Shown: positions 32,805 to 50,057, counted from the first letter of the stretch. The stretch: DNA of 64,000 nt from Ilex aquifolium (GCA_951799425.1 OX637394.1:8257501-8321500); one strand, 5' to 3'. Numbers and translations: made by a program. The notes: generated by a model not told the origin, from the sequence alone.

Positions 32805-34271
32805 ATGGCCAAGGATCATGTCAGAATCTCTATTTTCCGCTACCTCTGCTACATTCTTTTACTCCTATCTGCCTCCTCATCCATCTCATTCCTCTACTGG
32901 TCTCGTTGCTCCGGCCCCTGCTATTCCCATGTCCAAATGATGGTGCAGAAGCAAAACCAACCAATTAACCTCCTGAAATTTTCTTCTGCTTGGAACCATC
33001 TTGCTTTTCCCTCAAAACCACCTCCAAAGCTTCTAAAAATCGCCCTCTTTGTCAAGAAATGGCCAAACAAATATCAAGCAGGTGGGCTTGAACGGCATGC
33101 TTTGACCCTCCACCTCTCCCTTGCCAAACGAGGCCATGAGCTCCATATCTTCACTGCGGCATCAGCAAACTCATCTTTCTCAAGATACCCAATGAGCAAT
33201 TTGTATTTTCACCTCACAAAACCAACAGCTGCAGGTTTTCTGGACCAAGCTCTAGTTTGGAAGCAATTTCAAACCCAAAACTCAACTGGAAAACCATTTG
33301 ATGTGATCCATACTGAAAGTGTAGGGCTCATGCATACCCGATCACGGAGTCTGACCAACCTGGCTGTTACGTGGCATGGGATTGCATATGAAGCCATTCA
33401 TTCTGACATCATTCAAGAAGTTTTGCGGAATTCTGAAAAATCTCAGGCATATGCATTGACTGAGAGAGCTTTTAAGGTTGTTGAAGAGGTGAAGTTCTTC
33501 CAAAATTATGCTCACCATGTTGCCACTAGCGATCATTGCGGGGATGTCCTGAAAAGGATCTACATGATACCGGAAGAAAGAGTTCATACTATTCTCAATG
33601 GTGTAGATGAGGAGATTTTCAAGCCTGATTTGTCCAAGGGTAAGGACTTTAAGCTGAAGTTTGGTATTGCACAATCTAAAGCGTTGATTTTGGGAATGGC
33701 AGGGAGATTGGTGAAGGATAAAGGGCATCCATTGATGTTTGAAGCTCTGAAGCAAATGTTCATGGAAAATTCTACATTTCAGGCAAGTGTTATTGTTCTC
33801 GTTGCTGGTGATGGTCCATGGGGTGCTAGATACAAAGATCTTGGAGCCAATTTACTGGTTTTGGGCCCATTAGAACAGGCTCAATTGTCAAGGTTCTATA
33901 ATGCAATAGATATTTTTGTGAACCCAACTCTTCGAGCTCAGGGGTTGGATCACACTTTGTTAGAAGCCATACTCTCCGGTAAGCCAGTAATGGCTACTAG
34001 GCTTGCCAGCATCACAGGGTCTGTAATTGTCGGTAAAGAAATGGGTTATACATTTCCACCTACAGTGTCTTCACTAAAGAAGGCTCTTTATGAGGTTTGG
34101 GAAGATGGGAGAAGTATTCTGGAGAAGAAAGGTCAATTGGCAAGGCAAAGGGGCGTGGAGTTATTCACTGCCACCAAGATGGCAGCTGCCTATGAAAGGC
34201 TGTTTCTTTGCATCTCAAGTGATGACAGAAACAGGGATATATATTGCAAATATCAATCTCCATTCGGCTAA
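32805..34271 (+). CDS. GT4-type glycosyltransferase with an N-terminal membrane anchor
   Basis: A 488-aa single-exon protein. The ATG at 32805 is chosen over the frame's earlier one because the MAKDHVRIS start is followed directly by a single hydrophobic anchor (about residues 9-32), a type II Golgi/ER-like layout. The GT-B fold is recognisable: GGLERH (93-98) in the first domain, then AGRLVKDKG (299-307), a VAGDGPW segment, and NPTLRAQGLDHTLLEAILSGKPV near 373-395 in the second. The usual EX7E motif has Gln instead of the first Glu; the second is Glu387. Close relatives are the plant At1g75420/At1g19710-like proteins, whose substrate is not established. It is transcribed toward the subtilase gene. 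Confidence 0.88.
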   Translation: MAKDHVRISIFRYLCYILLLLSASSSISFLYWSRCSGPCYSHVQMMVQKQNQPINLLKFSSAWNHLAFPSKPPPKLLKIALFVKKWPNKYQAGGLERHALTLHLSLAKRGHELHIFTAASANSSFSRYPMSNLYFHLTKPTAAGFLDQALVWKQFQTQNSTGKPFDVIHTESVGLMHTRSRSLTNLAVTWHGIAYEAIHSDIIQEVLRNSEKSQAYALTERAFKVVEEVKFFQNYAHHVATSDHCGDVLKRIYMIPEERVHTILNGVDEEIFKPDLSKGKDFKLKFGIAQSKALILGMAGRLVKDKGHPLMFEALKQMFMENSTFQASVIVLVAGDGPWGARYKDLGANLLVLGPLEQAQLSRFYNAIDIFVNPTLRAQGLDHTLLEAILSGKPVMATRLASITGSVIVGKEMGYTFPPTVSSLKKALYEVWEDGRSILEKKGQLARQRGVELFTATKMAAAYERLFLCISSDDRNRDIYCKYQSPFG

Positions 34272-35001
34272 AGTAATGTGATGCCCTTTTATGTAGTTCC
34301 AAGTTTGTATTAAGTGATGCAACAAACTACTGTTTTAGGGCGAGGGCGAGCCCGATAGGATTGAGAAATCAATTTGAAAGATCCTTTAAGCTTTGCAAGT
34401 ATTGAATATGGGGTTGCTTGGAGAGATGTGATTTATCTCCACACAGGAGTAGACACCACACAGAGGAATTATGTTCATCTGCCTTTAACGTTTAATTGTA
34501 GTTTGAGATTGTACCTCTTTAAAGGATTGAGGGGCACAGATTGGTGAGAGAGAGAGAGAGCATACATGCTTTTCTCCAGGAGGGTGGTGTGAAACCGGAG
34601 GATACAGTGACCACTCATACTTGCATGCTAAACCTTGTTGACATGAGGATGTGGGACTGTTTCATTTGACAAATAACCTCTAAATTCTGTTTTTCCCCGA
34701 TACTTTCAACATTTCTTGTCCCTAACACTGATCCTAAACAATTTCCTTTTGGTATAATCTCACTAGATTAAGTTGTTTGTAGTAATTTAAGTACAGTATC
34801 GGAAAACAAGTTTCCTTTGCGGCTAGTTTGGCTGCGGAAATTCAGTAGAATGGTCTTTTCTGTCGATGCATAATGGATGATAACTTCTGCTTTTACGGTC
34901 AACATTCTTTCATTTGTTCGAATTCATCAAAATAAGGAACAATAAGCTGTGAACGACAAAGGTAGTTATAACGCTATATTGATAGCAAGAATTGGAATGT
35001 G
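34272..35001. other. convergent intergenic region
   Basis: Lies between the 3' ends of the GT4 gene (plus) and the subtilase gene (minus). Apart from a short GA tract near 34544-34560, no feature is seen. Confidence 0.5.
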
Positions 35002-38241
<3,240 letters not shown>

Positions 38242-39586
38242 TGTTGTTTGCTGAAAACTGAGAATTGGGCATTGTATTTATATCATGATTAAAGTGGATG
38301 AACATCTTCCCTAATAAAGATTACATTCCTGTAATATCTTCTCAGATATAATTCATCACTTCTTTCATATAATTAATAACATACCAAATGAGTGAGCATC
38401 TTCTTTTTGTAATTACTACACTAGCTAAAACAGAAAAGGGCAAAAGCATTAAAGCTGTTTCACCAGTGAATCCTATGCAAAAAGTAAGCATATGCACAAG
38501 GATTGAGTTTGATACTACCTACTACATCCAACATCTAAATTGATGGGATTAACAGCGGTAATTAGCTTTTGTACAAGGATTCTAGCATTTGATCAGTTGC
38601 CTCAGCTTTTTCCATGCTAAAAAATAGCTGGAAAAGCATACCACAATAACTCAATATGAATCACCATCCTAAGACTTCCACGTATTAGGTGTGGTCAAGA
38701 TATCTTCACAACTCTGAGGAACAGGTGGGGAAGATAAGTGACAAAGGACCACTTGAATTGTCCATCTGGGTGTCTCCCTGTGTATGTTAGTCTCATACTC
38801 TATTCTTGAACTGAAAATTTATGGAAAAGTACAGCACCAAAAAACAAAAGTAATAAATTTACAAAACCTCATTCATCAACAAGCCATTGATCTGGAAAGT
38901 CCTCAAGATCTCACTTAACTCGATCACAATACACTTAAAGAGAACACAATGTTGGACAGAAGACATCTTCATGTATTCATCATAGATTTCAACAGCATTC
39001 ACAAAAAGATGTTTGTCGGTATCTTTAGAATCTTCTTAGTGACCCAATTGGGAAATTTTTAGAGTTCTGCCCTAGGTTAGCCTTCTGCCCTTCATACCTT
39101 CATACATCAATTGTTCTACTTAAGATACTTGTTTGATGGTGGTGGGCTGACCTTTGTCAAGTGAAGCAATGCACACAAGGAATAGTCACCACTGGCATAG
39201 AGAAGTCACCTACACGCTGACAAAATGTACCAAACACAAAATGCAGACCATGAATATAATCTCTCACATTCAGCATTTTTTCACCTAAACTAATATTGTC
39301 AGGTATTAGTTTTGAACCAGATTTTGAAAACAAGGAGAGAGAGGTTGGACCAAGTAGGCACTAAGTTTGATTCGTGATTGACACCCACTTTTTATTGCCA
39401 AAACGAAATGATTTTATTTTTCAGAAACAAAGAACTATGAAGTGATTGAAACATTGCTCAATGCTACAACCAAACAATTGCAATGGCTATAACATATCAA
39501 AACAAAGATTTTTATGATAAAAAGGTTTCAATGTCGAGGTCAACACCATGATGTATGACTTCTGAAAGATTAACACAATTACTTAA
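38242..39586. other. intergenic DNA between the two subtilase genes
   Basis: Includes the promoter of the intact subtilase on its left side (minus strand) and the 3' flank of the paralog on its right side. Base composition is even, with no repeats with clear ends and no coding region. Confidence 0.5.
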
Positions 39587-41349
39587 CTACTCTAAATATG
39601 GATACAAAGCAACTATGGGGCTTCTGACTTGATGAACTCCATCTTTCCATGTCAAAGAAGCGGATAGGACTGTCCTGTTTGTCATACCTACAACGTTCAA
39701 CACAAAAGATTGCTTATGCCCTATTGATCTAAAAGACAGCACACTAGGAACAATGCTTATCCTAAACTCTTGAGGAGCATTTATGGTAGCTTTATAGGTG
39801 GATCTAGCAGATCCAACATTTGTCACTGTTCTGTGGAAGCTACGCCCGAAAGCTGTTCCAACTTCAATACTAAGCGCGAAAGAAGGGTAGTTGAGATCCC
39901 AAACTGTTCCATTGTTCATTGCAGTGCACCTACTATTGTCACCTGCCACAATCTGAAGGGTCTTGCTATCATATCCTTCACCACAAAGCATTCTTACATA
40001 ATCAGCCTCTCCAACATCATGTACTAAACCAGGATCAACAGCCCTGATAGGATTTATATGACCTGAACCATATGAAAGCTCAGCATCAGTATTGGTCTCG
40101 TTGCTCAAAGGGTAGGCTGCAAAAGCACAGGTCAAAATATAGCTCACTTAAGATGGAAAATCACATTTCCTTGCCTAATGCTATTCAGAAAGTTTCATTT
40201 CATAGAAATCTCTGTAAAAAAAGGAATTAGTCCACATAATAGAGCATCTTCGAGTAAAATGTAAAGGCGCGATATTAGGCATCAGAAAACCAGTATTGTT
40301 GGATACAGATGGGCTATGAGCACATTTAATAACTACCTGTAGTCATTAAGGCAGACTTGATAGCAGCAGGAGGCCAAGTAGGGTGAAACGACTTGATGTA
40401 GGCAGCAGCAGCAGTTGCATGTGGGCACGACATGGATGTCCCAGAGAGTATATTGTATGAGATTATTCGAGTGTCACTCGAATATGATGATATTGGCGCA
40501 ACTGGTGACCATGCAGCCAGAATATCAACTACAGAAGCAGTTAAATATGGCTGCACATATTAGTTCAAAATATGCTGAAGCAGCCATTACAAAGACAAAA
40601 TGTGAGAGTATAACAAAGATTTCACCTTAAAAATGTCAGTTGTCATCGGATTTGGACCGCGTGAGGAGAAGGAAACCACATATGAAGCAGATAAATCTTT
40701 AGCCTCGTTACTCTTCAATATGGTTGCTGTTGGAGTACTGCTATCATAATGCAATAATCCATTAAATTCATCATAAATTATGTCAGTGCTTTTCCATTTT
40801 AGTACTATTCAACCATAACCTACTTGTATCAGATGAGGAAGGAGGCTGATTGAAATAAAAAAAAAATAATCTCCAAATATCGAGAGTACATTGTTGTGTT
40901 TATGTATTTGGAGACTTCACCACCAACATCAAAGCTGACATAAGTTGCTGGGAGGGGATATGTAAAAGCATAATCACTGTAAACTCCATCTTCCATTATC
41001 GTACCCAAGGCATCAGCATAGGCAGGCCCAAGACCATCACTTAGATCATCACATAATACTATCTTTCCTTTCACTAAACTTTGGTCCAGTGAATTGCGGC
41101 TGCAGAACCTTCATCAAGCGATAAATATATTTAAATTAAGCTGTTACGTAACCATATTTGTAATTGAAGATCCAGTGGAAATAGCTCCTCTTGCAGATAA
41201 GCATAGTTCCCACCTGTAAGCCATTGTTTTGGGGGCTTACCTAGAGTCTACTAGTTGAAATCCTTCTCCAGTGTTGGGAATATCATCTCCGTATACAAGA
41301 GGATACATTTGATTCTTCAGATTGAATGTGTTGACAGCAACGCCCTTTG

Positions 41350-42227
<878 letters not shown>

Positions 42228-42290
42228 CTACCGGAAGTAATGGTGGTTTAAAGAATCGGTCTTGCTAAGAGTTCAAGGAATAACATGTTA

Positions 42291-42665
<375 letters not shown>

Positions 42666-43039
42666 AAAAGCCAACAGTCTTTCTTGCTCTATTAGGATGT
42701 TAGAAAGAACAAGGGAAAAAGGAAAATATTTGAAATTTTTATAAACTTGATCATCCCTCGTATTCCCAAACAGTTTTCTTTCCTTTCCCTTGTTCAGTCC
42801 AAGATCAATTGGAACCTGTCTTTTGTGTACCTGCAACTTCTCTTGCGTCATCTTCAGATAACTTAGCTGCAAACCAGTTGAAACTCCGCTTGTAACTGTA
42901 GACAAGTGCTTCGGATGCACGACTGTAGAATGCATAGCAAAGACATCATAAAGGATATAATCCAAAAGGAAAAACAAGGTACAATGGGTTGATCATCTTA
43001 CCAGGGAGGGGAAAGAGAAATACGTTATAGAGATATTGC

Positions 43040-43468
43040 AGTTTAGTGTTTCAAAAACTGGCATTGCTCCTGCTCCTAAGTGAGAGTCGATATTACCTGC
43101 CACACCACTATCCTCACTACCATTATCTCCACTACCATGACCACCACCATCGTTGTCGCCGCCCCTACAACCACTGTCGCCGCCACCCCCACCACTGCTC
43201 CCACCACCGATTGTTACCACCCACCACCATCGTCATCTCATTGTTATATTTATTATCATGACCACCATCATCCCACTACCACCGTCAACACCTATCACCA
43301 CCCGTCGTCGCTCATCACTGACATCACACACTGTCACTCACCCCCACCACACCTACCACCACGCTTAAATTTATTTATCTCTCCTCTATGTTTGTAATTT
43401 AATTTTAAGTGTGAATACAAATATGTTTATTGTTGACCATTTCTTTTAAAGGCACGAGCAATAACTAG
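43040..43468 (+). mobile_element. Helitron-like element carrying a CCA-type minisatellite
   Basis: Ends ggcacgagcaataaCTAG before T. The preceding tgtgaatacaaatatgttta...ttgttgacc matches the minus strand of the element at 25505. About 43095-43365 is a caccaccatc-type minisatellite, the complement of the other copy's. Spurious His/Pro/Thr frames arise from it. The 5' end is not resolved; it may lie within the lost part of the subtilase pseudogene. Confidence 0.5.
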
Positions 43469-44090
43469 TTAAATAATATGGGTGCAACTTGGGTGGATTA
43501 GAGAATCAAATCAGGCCCGACCTAAATTGTAAAACTTTTAACCTTAACTCAATTGGAGTCTGACTTTTAAATTGAAATATTCAATTCAAGTATTGCCCAA
43601 GTTAATTTTTAGCTCAATAGTTGTTCATGAATATTTTAGTTCATTTGTAATCTAGGGGTAAAATTCTATGCTCCACTAATGATGGCTTAGGTCTCTCATT
43701 AATAAGCTATTATATATAGTAATCATAGATTCTATATGCACCTCTCTTGTTGATGGAAATAACATCGAATTTGTTGAATTGAGTTGAGTAAATATAGTAT
43801 TGGTATTCATACTATTAAAATCATTAGGGTTTAATGTGATTGTTACAATATCAAGTGTTTTTATATAAGTTGTCCAGAGGTATATTTTTGTTTAGTATAC
43901 GAAACTCATGGGTCTTTACAAAGACCCAACAATTAACAAAATTGAATGATTATATAGTGTTCATGAGAACAGGATCCCAACATACAAACATTTAATCAAT
44001 TTTGCATACAAATTTTACTCAAGTATTGTTGATATTGAAAAAATAAAGTACCTTATTATATGGGTTTTTCACACATTATTATCTCCCAGT
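43469..44090. other. intergenic DNA
   Basis: A one-sided, decayed hAT-like start (gggtgcaacttggg at about 43480) is present, but no right end was found. Otherwise AT-rich with no gene. Confidence 0.4.
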
Positions 44091-44109
44091 GTAATGTTAT
44101 TTGTGGGTA

Positions 44110-44290
44110 AAGCAGTAACTTGAAACTTAAGGAGTAGTTCAAATGGTAATATGGACGAGTTATAAACTTAAATATTCTAAGTTTAAATTTTGACAATCTC
44201 TTAGGGTCAGGCCATAACAAATTTATCCTTCGTGAATATTCTAATCCCGACGTAGATGACATGTCTTTCCAGATCAAAAAAAAAAATTAA
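44110..44290 (+). mobile_element. SINE-like element (decayed)
   Basis: Begins with an A-box-like tagttcaaatgg, continues ataaacttaaat...ttagggtcaggcc and taatcccgacgtagatgacatg, and ends in an A-rich tail. The segment ggtca...gatgaatttatc...ttagttccgac at 56660-56735 is a diverged relative. A retroposed tRNA-type SINE is the best reading. Confidence 0.45.
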
Positions 44291-45180
44291 TTAAAATACG
44301 CATAAATTAAACTGAATACTCAAAAATATCGTTAAAAAAAACACTTTAGTTGGCCATTTTGTGTTTAGTGCCTTTGGAATCATTGCAAGAAGAATCTTTC
44401 TTCAAACATGACCCACAAAACTTCTATATTAGGTCAATTGTTTATCAAATGTTTCATGCCATTTCATGATGAGCCCAATATGTGTGGTGCTAATGTGTTG
44501 CTTGGCAAGAATGGTATCTCTTTTGGAGTACACCTCATTGATACGATATAAAATTAGTAAGTTACGATGAATTATTCATTGATATGAATTTAAAAATAAC
44601 ATAAATTGTTAATACGAGTAATTAAGTTTTTTTGTTGCTAATAAACATGAATAACCAATTTTAACCCTCCAAACTCCTTTAACAGTTATTATATATTAAA
44701 TATATATTACTTAATTCTTTTAATTAATTAGGTATTATGTGAGTCTCTATAAAATTACAAAAAAAAATAAAATTGTGAGTTACTAGTTTAGATCAAGTGA
44801 TTTCTTTTTATGGACCTTAAAAGTTATCGGTTTTGAGAAAGCACTATTAACAAACTTGTAGCATTAGTGTTGCGTCGTCTAAAATGATTAATTAAATATA
44901 TCATATAAAAAATTGAATTGAATTGAGTTGAATCGAAATAAATATTAAAATAATTGTCAAAATAACAAAATAATATAAAAAATATATTAAAAAAATTATA
45001 TATTTCCAGTTTTTATTGAACCCAACATTTCAATTCCCACACTGGCATCCCCTGTTAGTCTGTGCCAACCCATCTTAGACATTCAAATCTGTCAACTTTC
45101 TAAAACGACGTCATTTTTATATATATTTGAGGTGTTTTTTGAATTTAATAGGCTGAGATACTTTATATTAATTTTTGGGT
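44291..45180. other. AT-rich intergenic DNA upstream of RABA2
   Basis: No coding region or repeat with readable ends. Confidence 0.5.
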
Positions 45181-45188
45181 ATACTCTC

Positions 45189-45540
45189 ACTATATATATA
45201 TATATAAGAATAATGTATTTGCCGTATTTCTCTTTTGAAAATACTCTCTCTTTCTTAACCGTTTCAAAAATATTTTCTCTTTCCATTGTTTGTTCCGTTT
45301 GTCTTCTCATTTCCTCTTGTGAAGACTGGAGAACCATCCATTCTCGTTCACTGCGATTCATCGAACAATTTGCAGAAAAACCCACTTCCGTTTCAATCTT
45401 TCAGTTGCGGTAAGTTCCTGTCAGTATTTATGGGTCTCTGTGTGTGTGTGTGTGGTAATCGTGGGGTGTGTTTTGGGTCAAATTAGATCTGAATGGTTTG
45501 GATCTGAATTTTTGTGGATGATAGGTGTGAGAGTAAAGGA
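45189..45540 (+). promoter_or_regulatory. RABA2 core promoter and leader intron
   Basis: A tatatatataag tract (45191-45207) may serve as TATA box. A pyrimidine-rich leader follows. A good donor (GCG/GTAAGT at 45410) and acceptor (GATGATAG/GTG, ending 45524) outline a 115-bp 5' UTR intron that ends 15 bp before the ATG. This is inferred from splice-site quality alone. Confidence 0.45.
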
Positions 45541-46967
45541 TGGCGAATAGGGTCGATCACGAGTACGACTATCTGTTTAAGATCGTGTTGATCGGAGACT
45601 CTGGTGTTGGGAAATCCAACATTCTCTCCAGGTTTACCAGAGATGAGTTTTGTTTGGAATCCAAATCCACCATCGGAGTTGAGTTTGCCACCAGAACGCT
45701 TCAGGTATGAAAATCAGGTTTCTCTTACTTTTCTAATTGATCTTCTGTGCTTGTTTTGATTGCTTTTTTTTCTCTAATTTTTTGTTACTATATTTTCCTT
45801 GTCTGTGATTCTATTGTTGATCTGTCATTCTTCCTTGTATATTGAAGAATTTGATCCATATGTTGTGTGCCATATCTGTTTTAACCCAGTGCTCTTGTGT
45901 ATATTTCCTCAAGAGTTAAAATTCAAAAAGAAATAACTGATGAAATTGAAGTCATTAATTTAATCATGAAAAGAAGTGTTCACTGTTGATTGAATCATAC
46001 ATCAAACTTTGCAGTTTAGTGGAATTCTTGATCTCTTATGCCTGTTTCTAATTAATTCTTTTTAGGGTACTTTCTTTATTGATGGTTATGTGGTGTATTC
46101 TAGCTTTGCTTTATGATTCCGTATAATTTGATAATGATATTTTCTGCATGCTAGAAGTTGAATGTGGGGACAAAGGCTTTTGTAGCCCATACCTAGTAGT
46201 TTTGGGCATTAAAGCAAAGTTGAATTAATCATGTACCTGCAAACTATATGATAATAGCTTTAGATTCCCAGTGTTCTTCTTCTAATCATAATGTATTGAA
46301 TTTATCACCTCAGTGCCATTCATGCGCTCTGGCTAGGATATTTGATAGCTGTAATGTTTATGATTATTTTTCCCTCGTAGTTTCAATTGTTGCGGTCCAA
46401 TAGAAAATTTCATAATATATCGGTTCCTACCCATGTCCATGCTAACTGCGAATGCAATAATTACCAAATTTTCTGATACAGGTTGATGGGAAGACAGTAA
46501 AGGCCCAGATCTGGGACACTGCAGGCCAAGAAAGGTATCGAGCTATTACCAGTGCCTACTACAGAGGAGCTGTTGGTGCACTCCTTGTCTACGACATAAC
46601 AAAGAGGCAAACCTTTGACAATGTCCAGAGGTGGCTCCGCGAGTTGCGAGACCATGCAGATTCCAACATTGTCATCATGATGGCTGGAAACAAGTCAGAC
46701 CTAAAGCATCTCAGAGCTGTCCAAGAGGATGATGGTCAAGCTTTGGCCGAGAAGGAAGGACTCTCATTTCTTGAGACATCAGCATTGGAAGCATATAATG
46801 TTGAGAAGGCATTCCAAACTATTTTGACAGAGATATACCATATCATAAGCAAGAAAGCACTGGCAGCCCAGGAAGCGGCAGCTTCCACTGCGCTTCCAGG
46901 TCAGGGGACCACCATCAATCTTGGCGATGCATCCGGGAATGTGAAGAAAGGTTGCTGTTCTAGTTGA
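45540..46967 (+). CDS. RABA2: Rab11-type small GTPase, RABA2 subgroup
   Basis: Exons 45540..45704 and 46482..46967 give 216 aa. The intron is in phase 0 right after TRTLQ, the usual plant RabA position. All GTPase motifs are present: GDSGVGKS (19-26), the switch I threonine in [15 protein letters not shown] (66-72), NKSD, and ETSAL. The C-terminus ends GCCSS, with the double Cys that is geranylgeranylated for membrane attachment. The [19 protein letters not shown] start and the [11 protein letters not shown] stretch fit RABA2b/2d rather than RABA1. RABA2 proteins act at the trans-Golgi network, early endosome and growing cell plate in secretion and cytokinesis. No defects are seen. Confidence 0.95.
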
Positions 46968-47690
46968 TATGGATTTTTAGGAAGCGAGAGATTTGATGGC
47001 AAGCATAAACTCTAATTTTCCCCTTTTTGTTGCCCCTTTCTCTTACCCTTTCCTCGGCAAGGGATAGACTTGTAGCATAGTTTCTTACTACATGGAGTTG
47101 TGACTAGAAAGATAGCTTTTGAAAAGTAAAACATGGTGTAGAAAGATCTGCTTTTTCATGATACATTTTTAACTGTTGCTTTAGAATAAAAATGATTGAT
47201 ACTGGTATGCTGGATGGTGGCGTTTCGTTTTGGCTTAGGGATGTTGGTGTATGTTTTAACTTGTAATGAAAAAAAAAAAAATGGGTCATCATCTTGGCAT
47301 TTCAATCTTCAATTTATCTAGCTTCTGACCGACGTTCCTTTCACATTGCGATCTTTGAGTTTTCACTTTTCATTTTATAACGAAGTTTTACTTCAAAGCT
47401 ACATCCTGAGGATTCTTGAGGCCAAAGGTTGCTGTTAACACATTATTCTGACCCCATCAGTTGGTTGACCAGAATAAGCTGATATAACCTCATGATCACT
47501 GTTTAGGTACTACTGCACAACCACACAACCTACTTTTGAGCATTTTTTCCAATTGTTTTGATCCTATCTCAAACAGTTTATTGATCATACATAATATGTT
47601 ATTGCTGGCATATCAATCTTTATTTGAATGTTGAGGCTGTACAAAAAAGATAAAATCCGGGTTTTGCCTAATCAACAAAAGACTCGAAAT
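46968..47690. other. RABA2 3' region and intergenic DNA
   Basis: The first about 300 bp likely hold the 3' UTR; an A-rich tract lies at 47268-47281. No other feature is seen. Confidence 0.4.
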
Positions 47691-47694
47691 CTCT

Positions 47695-47880
47695 TATTCT
47701 GTTCAAGAGGTCGGACCTTAAGTGATGCCGAATGCTCATCTGCCCAAATGAAAGGTTGCGGGTTCAAGCTCGGAAATCAACCTCTTCAAAATATGGGTAA
47801 AAGTTATCTACCAATGTCCTCTTTTACAGATATGAGTCTTGTACATTGGGTACGACTTAAACTAGATGTATAAGATTTGG
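47695..47880 (+). mobile_element. SINE-like element (Au-type resemblance)
   Basis: Contains a B-box-like gggttcaagctcgg followed by aaatcaacctctt, ggtaaaag and, near the end, gtacattgggtacgactt. This order (B box, acctctt, ggtaa, gtac) is that of plant Au SINEs, though diverged. Confidence 0.45.
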
Positions 47881-48884
47881 CTGGGAGTATCCCTCCCTCT
47901 TCTGGCCTCTGACTTGCAATAGAAACAGAGTACACCTTTTCCATTGGAAGTAGGAATACACTAATGAAAATATCCGTCCCTTTCTGTAAGCCTTATTGAC
48001 TGCGAACAGAACAAGCTACCCCTTTACCATTGGAAGTGGGAGTACATGAAATCCACAGCACCACTGGGTGTTTCTGTTGGACGTCTTAGTCAAAAGGTAG
48101 CATCTCAAAGTGATCTGTGGCCCCTAAATAAGGGCCATGGCTAGGCACTAATTTAATGGTATTGTCCTATATGATCAAAGTTATATTATACAAAGACGTT
48201 TAGTAATTAAACAATAAAAACCTAAGTGAAGTTCCCTATGATGTCATTTTCTATACTTTTTTTTAACGAGGTGGCTCATACCTTGGAGCGGATAGTCACT
48301 TGAACAGTTGAACCAAGCTGGCGAAAATAGCTTGGTTTAAATATAACTATGCATGGAACCAAAATGAGTTGGATTCTAAATAAATCGATGAGAAAAATTA
48401 CCATATAAGCCTCCACATGAATCTTCGGGTTGATAGGATCTTTAGCATATGCCCCCTATGGGGAACCTTTCCTCAACAAGAGGCAAGAGAATGTGCCACC
48501 AATTTCAGATGAAGTCTGCTGGTAGCTTTCCTATAAACATGAAATCAGAGGAGGAAGCAAGCCAACTATAGGGAAGCAAAAGCCAGGTTCTCCACATAGG
48601 CTAGAGACACCATTATGGGCATGACTAACATCTTTGAACTCTTCAAGGACTTCGCCATTACAGCAGGTTGCTAAATTTTTATAGGCGATAGAATCTCAAG
48701 TAGTCATCAATTAGGTACGAGGTTTCTCGTTGATACCTTGACACTTTTTATGAGACTTTTTTTCGGGAGGACATGAGAATCTCTGCGTTCCAATTTATCT
48801 TCTTCTGCTGAATTCACACTCTTCATACCAAAAGTTTATAACCAAAAACGAAGAGAAAAAAGAAATAACAAGCAAGAAGGACTA
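47881..48884. other. intergenic DNA downstream of MTPB1
   Basis: Mixed composition with no coding region. The right end will include the 3' UTR of the MTPB1-like gene (minus strand). Confidence 0.45.
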
Positions 48885-50057
48885 CTATTGTAACTGCTGT
48901 TCAACTTGTATAGTTACATGATGAATTCCATATCTTTTTTCACAATAATCCTTAACCTTGTGAAGAATCTCATTTGAGTTGACTTCGGGCTCAATTACTA
49001 CATGGCAAGCCAATACAATTTTTCCTGTAGTGATTGCCCAAACATGCAAGTCATGAACATCATGAAGCCCTTTGATACCGTTCAAACCATGTTCAAGACG
49101 AGCAACATCAATCTCATTTGGTGTCCTCTCCATCAATATGCTAAATATGTTTCTAAGCATGGGTATAGTAGCACTTAAAGCAAACAGGGAAAAGATGACA
49201 GTGCAGACCAGATCAACCACCAACCATTCTGGTTTTGCCCATATGATGGCTCCAGCAATCATGACGCCAACTGATTGAATCAGATCAGCAATGACATGCA
49301 AGTAAGCTCCTTGGAGATTAATGTTTAGAGTTTGGGACTCCTCAGGGAAACTTGACACCAGAGATGCACTCTCTTCTTCGTTCCTGGCAGATAACTCCTC
49401 CCTTTCATGATCGTGATCTTTTTCGTTGCATCCCTGATGATGGTCGTTTTTATCATGATCATGATCTTTGTCAGTGCATACGTGATGAGAATGGCCATGA
49501 CCAAGCCACACAACCATAATAAAGTTTATTATGAACCCAAACGCGGCAGTTGCAAACATGAGTTTTCCATTCACCTTCGCATTATCATGAAGAATTCTGT
49601 CAACTGCTGCATAAAGTAAAATCCCAGAGACGAGCCATATTAACTGTACAGATAAAAGAGCCCCCAAAACTTCAAGGCGATTAAATCCAAAAGACTGTTG
49701 GGATGTTGCCTCCCAACCGGATGCCGATACTGCGAAAAGAGAAATCAAGAATCCAGCGACATCAATGAGCAAGTGGGCAGCATCAGTAAAGATTGCAAGG
49801 CTGTTTGCCATGACACCTCCTACAATCTCAGCTGCCATGACCATTATATAGAAAATTATCAGCCTACAAAGCATCACTGTCAACTTTGATCGCTGCTGCA
49901 AGTCTGTACTAGTAAACTCTTGTTTGGAGAATGAACAAATATGATTGCAAGAAAATTGCAACAGCTTAGGAGGAACATTAAGTTCTTTAGAGGCTTCTGG
50001 CATCTCAAGTTCCAGCTGATGCTTAGCTCTTGAAATGGTAACTTCCTGATGTTCCAT
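48885..50057 (-). CDS. MTPB1: cation diffusion facilitator, MTPB1-like (zinc transporter)
   Basis: A single-exon 390-aa protein. Six membrane helices; helices 2 and 5 carry the HxxxD zinc sites, H95/D99 (AHLLID) and H254/D258 (HVIAD). Between helices 4 and 5 is a His/Asp-rich cytosolic loop at about 187-218 (GHGHSHH, DKDHDHD, NDHHQGC, DHDHE). A C-terminal CDF domain of about 85 residues with VHDLHVW follows. The N-terminus has a Cys pair typical of the Zn-CDF subgroup (CNHIC). Layout and sequence agree best with Arabidopsis MTPB1; MTP1 has a longer loop. Zn-CDFs exchange Zn for protons across the vacuolar membrane. A young LTR element sits 523 bp upstream of the start codon, and a 5' UTR intron there cannot be excluded. 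Confidence 0.93.
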   Translation of the reverse strand: MEHQEVTISRAKHQLELEMPEASKELNVPPKLLQFSCNHICSFSKQEFTSTDLQQRSKLTVMLCRLIIFYIMVMAAEIVGGVMANSLAIFTDAAHLLIDVAGFLISLFAVSASGWEATSQQSFGFNRLEVLGALLSVQLIWLVSGILLYAAVDRILHDNAKVNGKLMFATAAFGFIINFIMVVWLGHGHSHHVCTDKDHDHDKNDHHQGCNEKDHDHEREELSARNEEESASLVSSFPEESQTLNINLQGAYLHVIADLIQSVGVMIAGAIIWAKPEWLVVDLVCTVIFSLFALSATIPMLRNIFSILMERTPNEIDVARLEHGLNGIKGLHDVHDLHVWAITTGKIVLACHVVIEPEVNSNEILHKVKDYCEKRYGIHHVTIQVEQQLQ

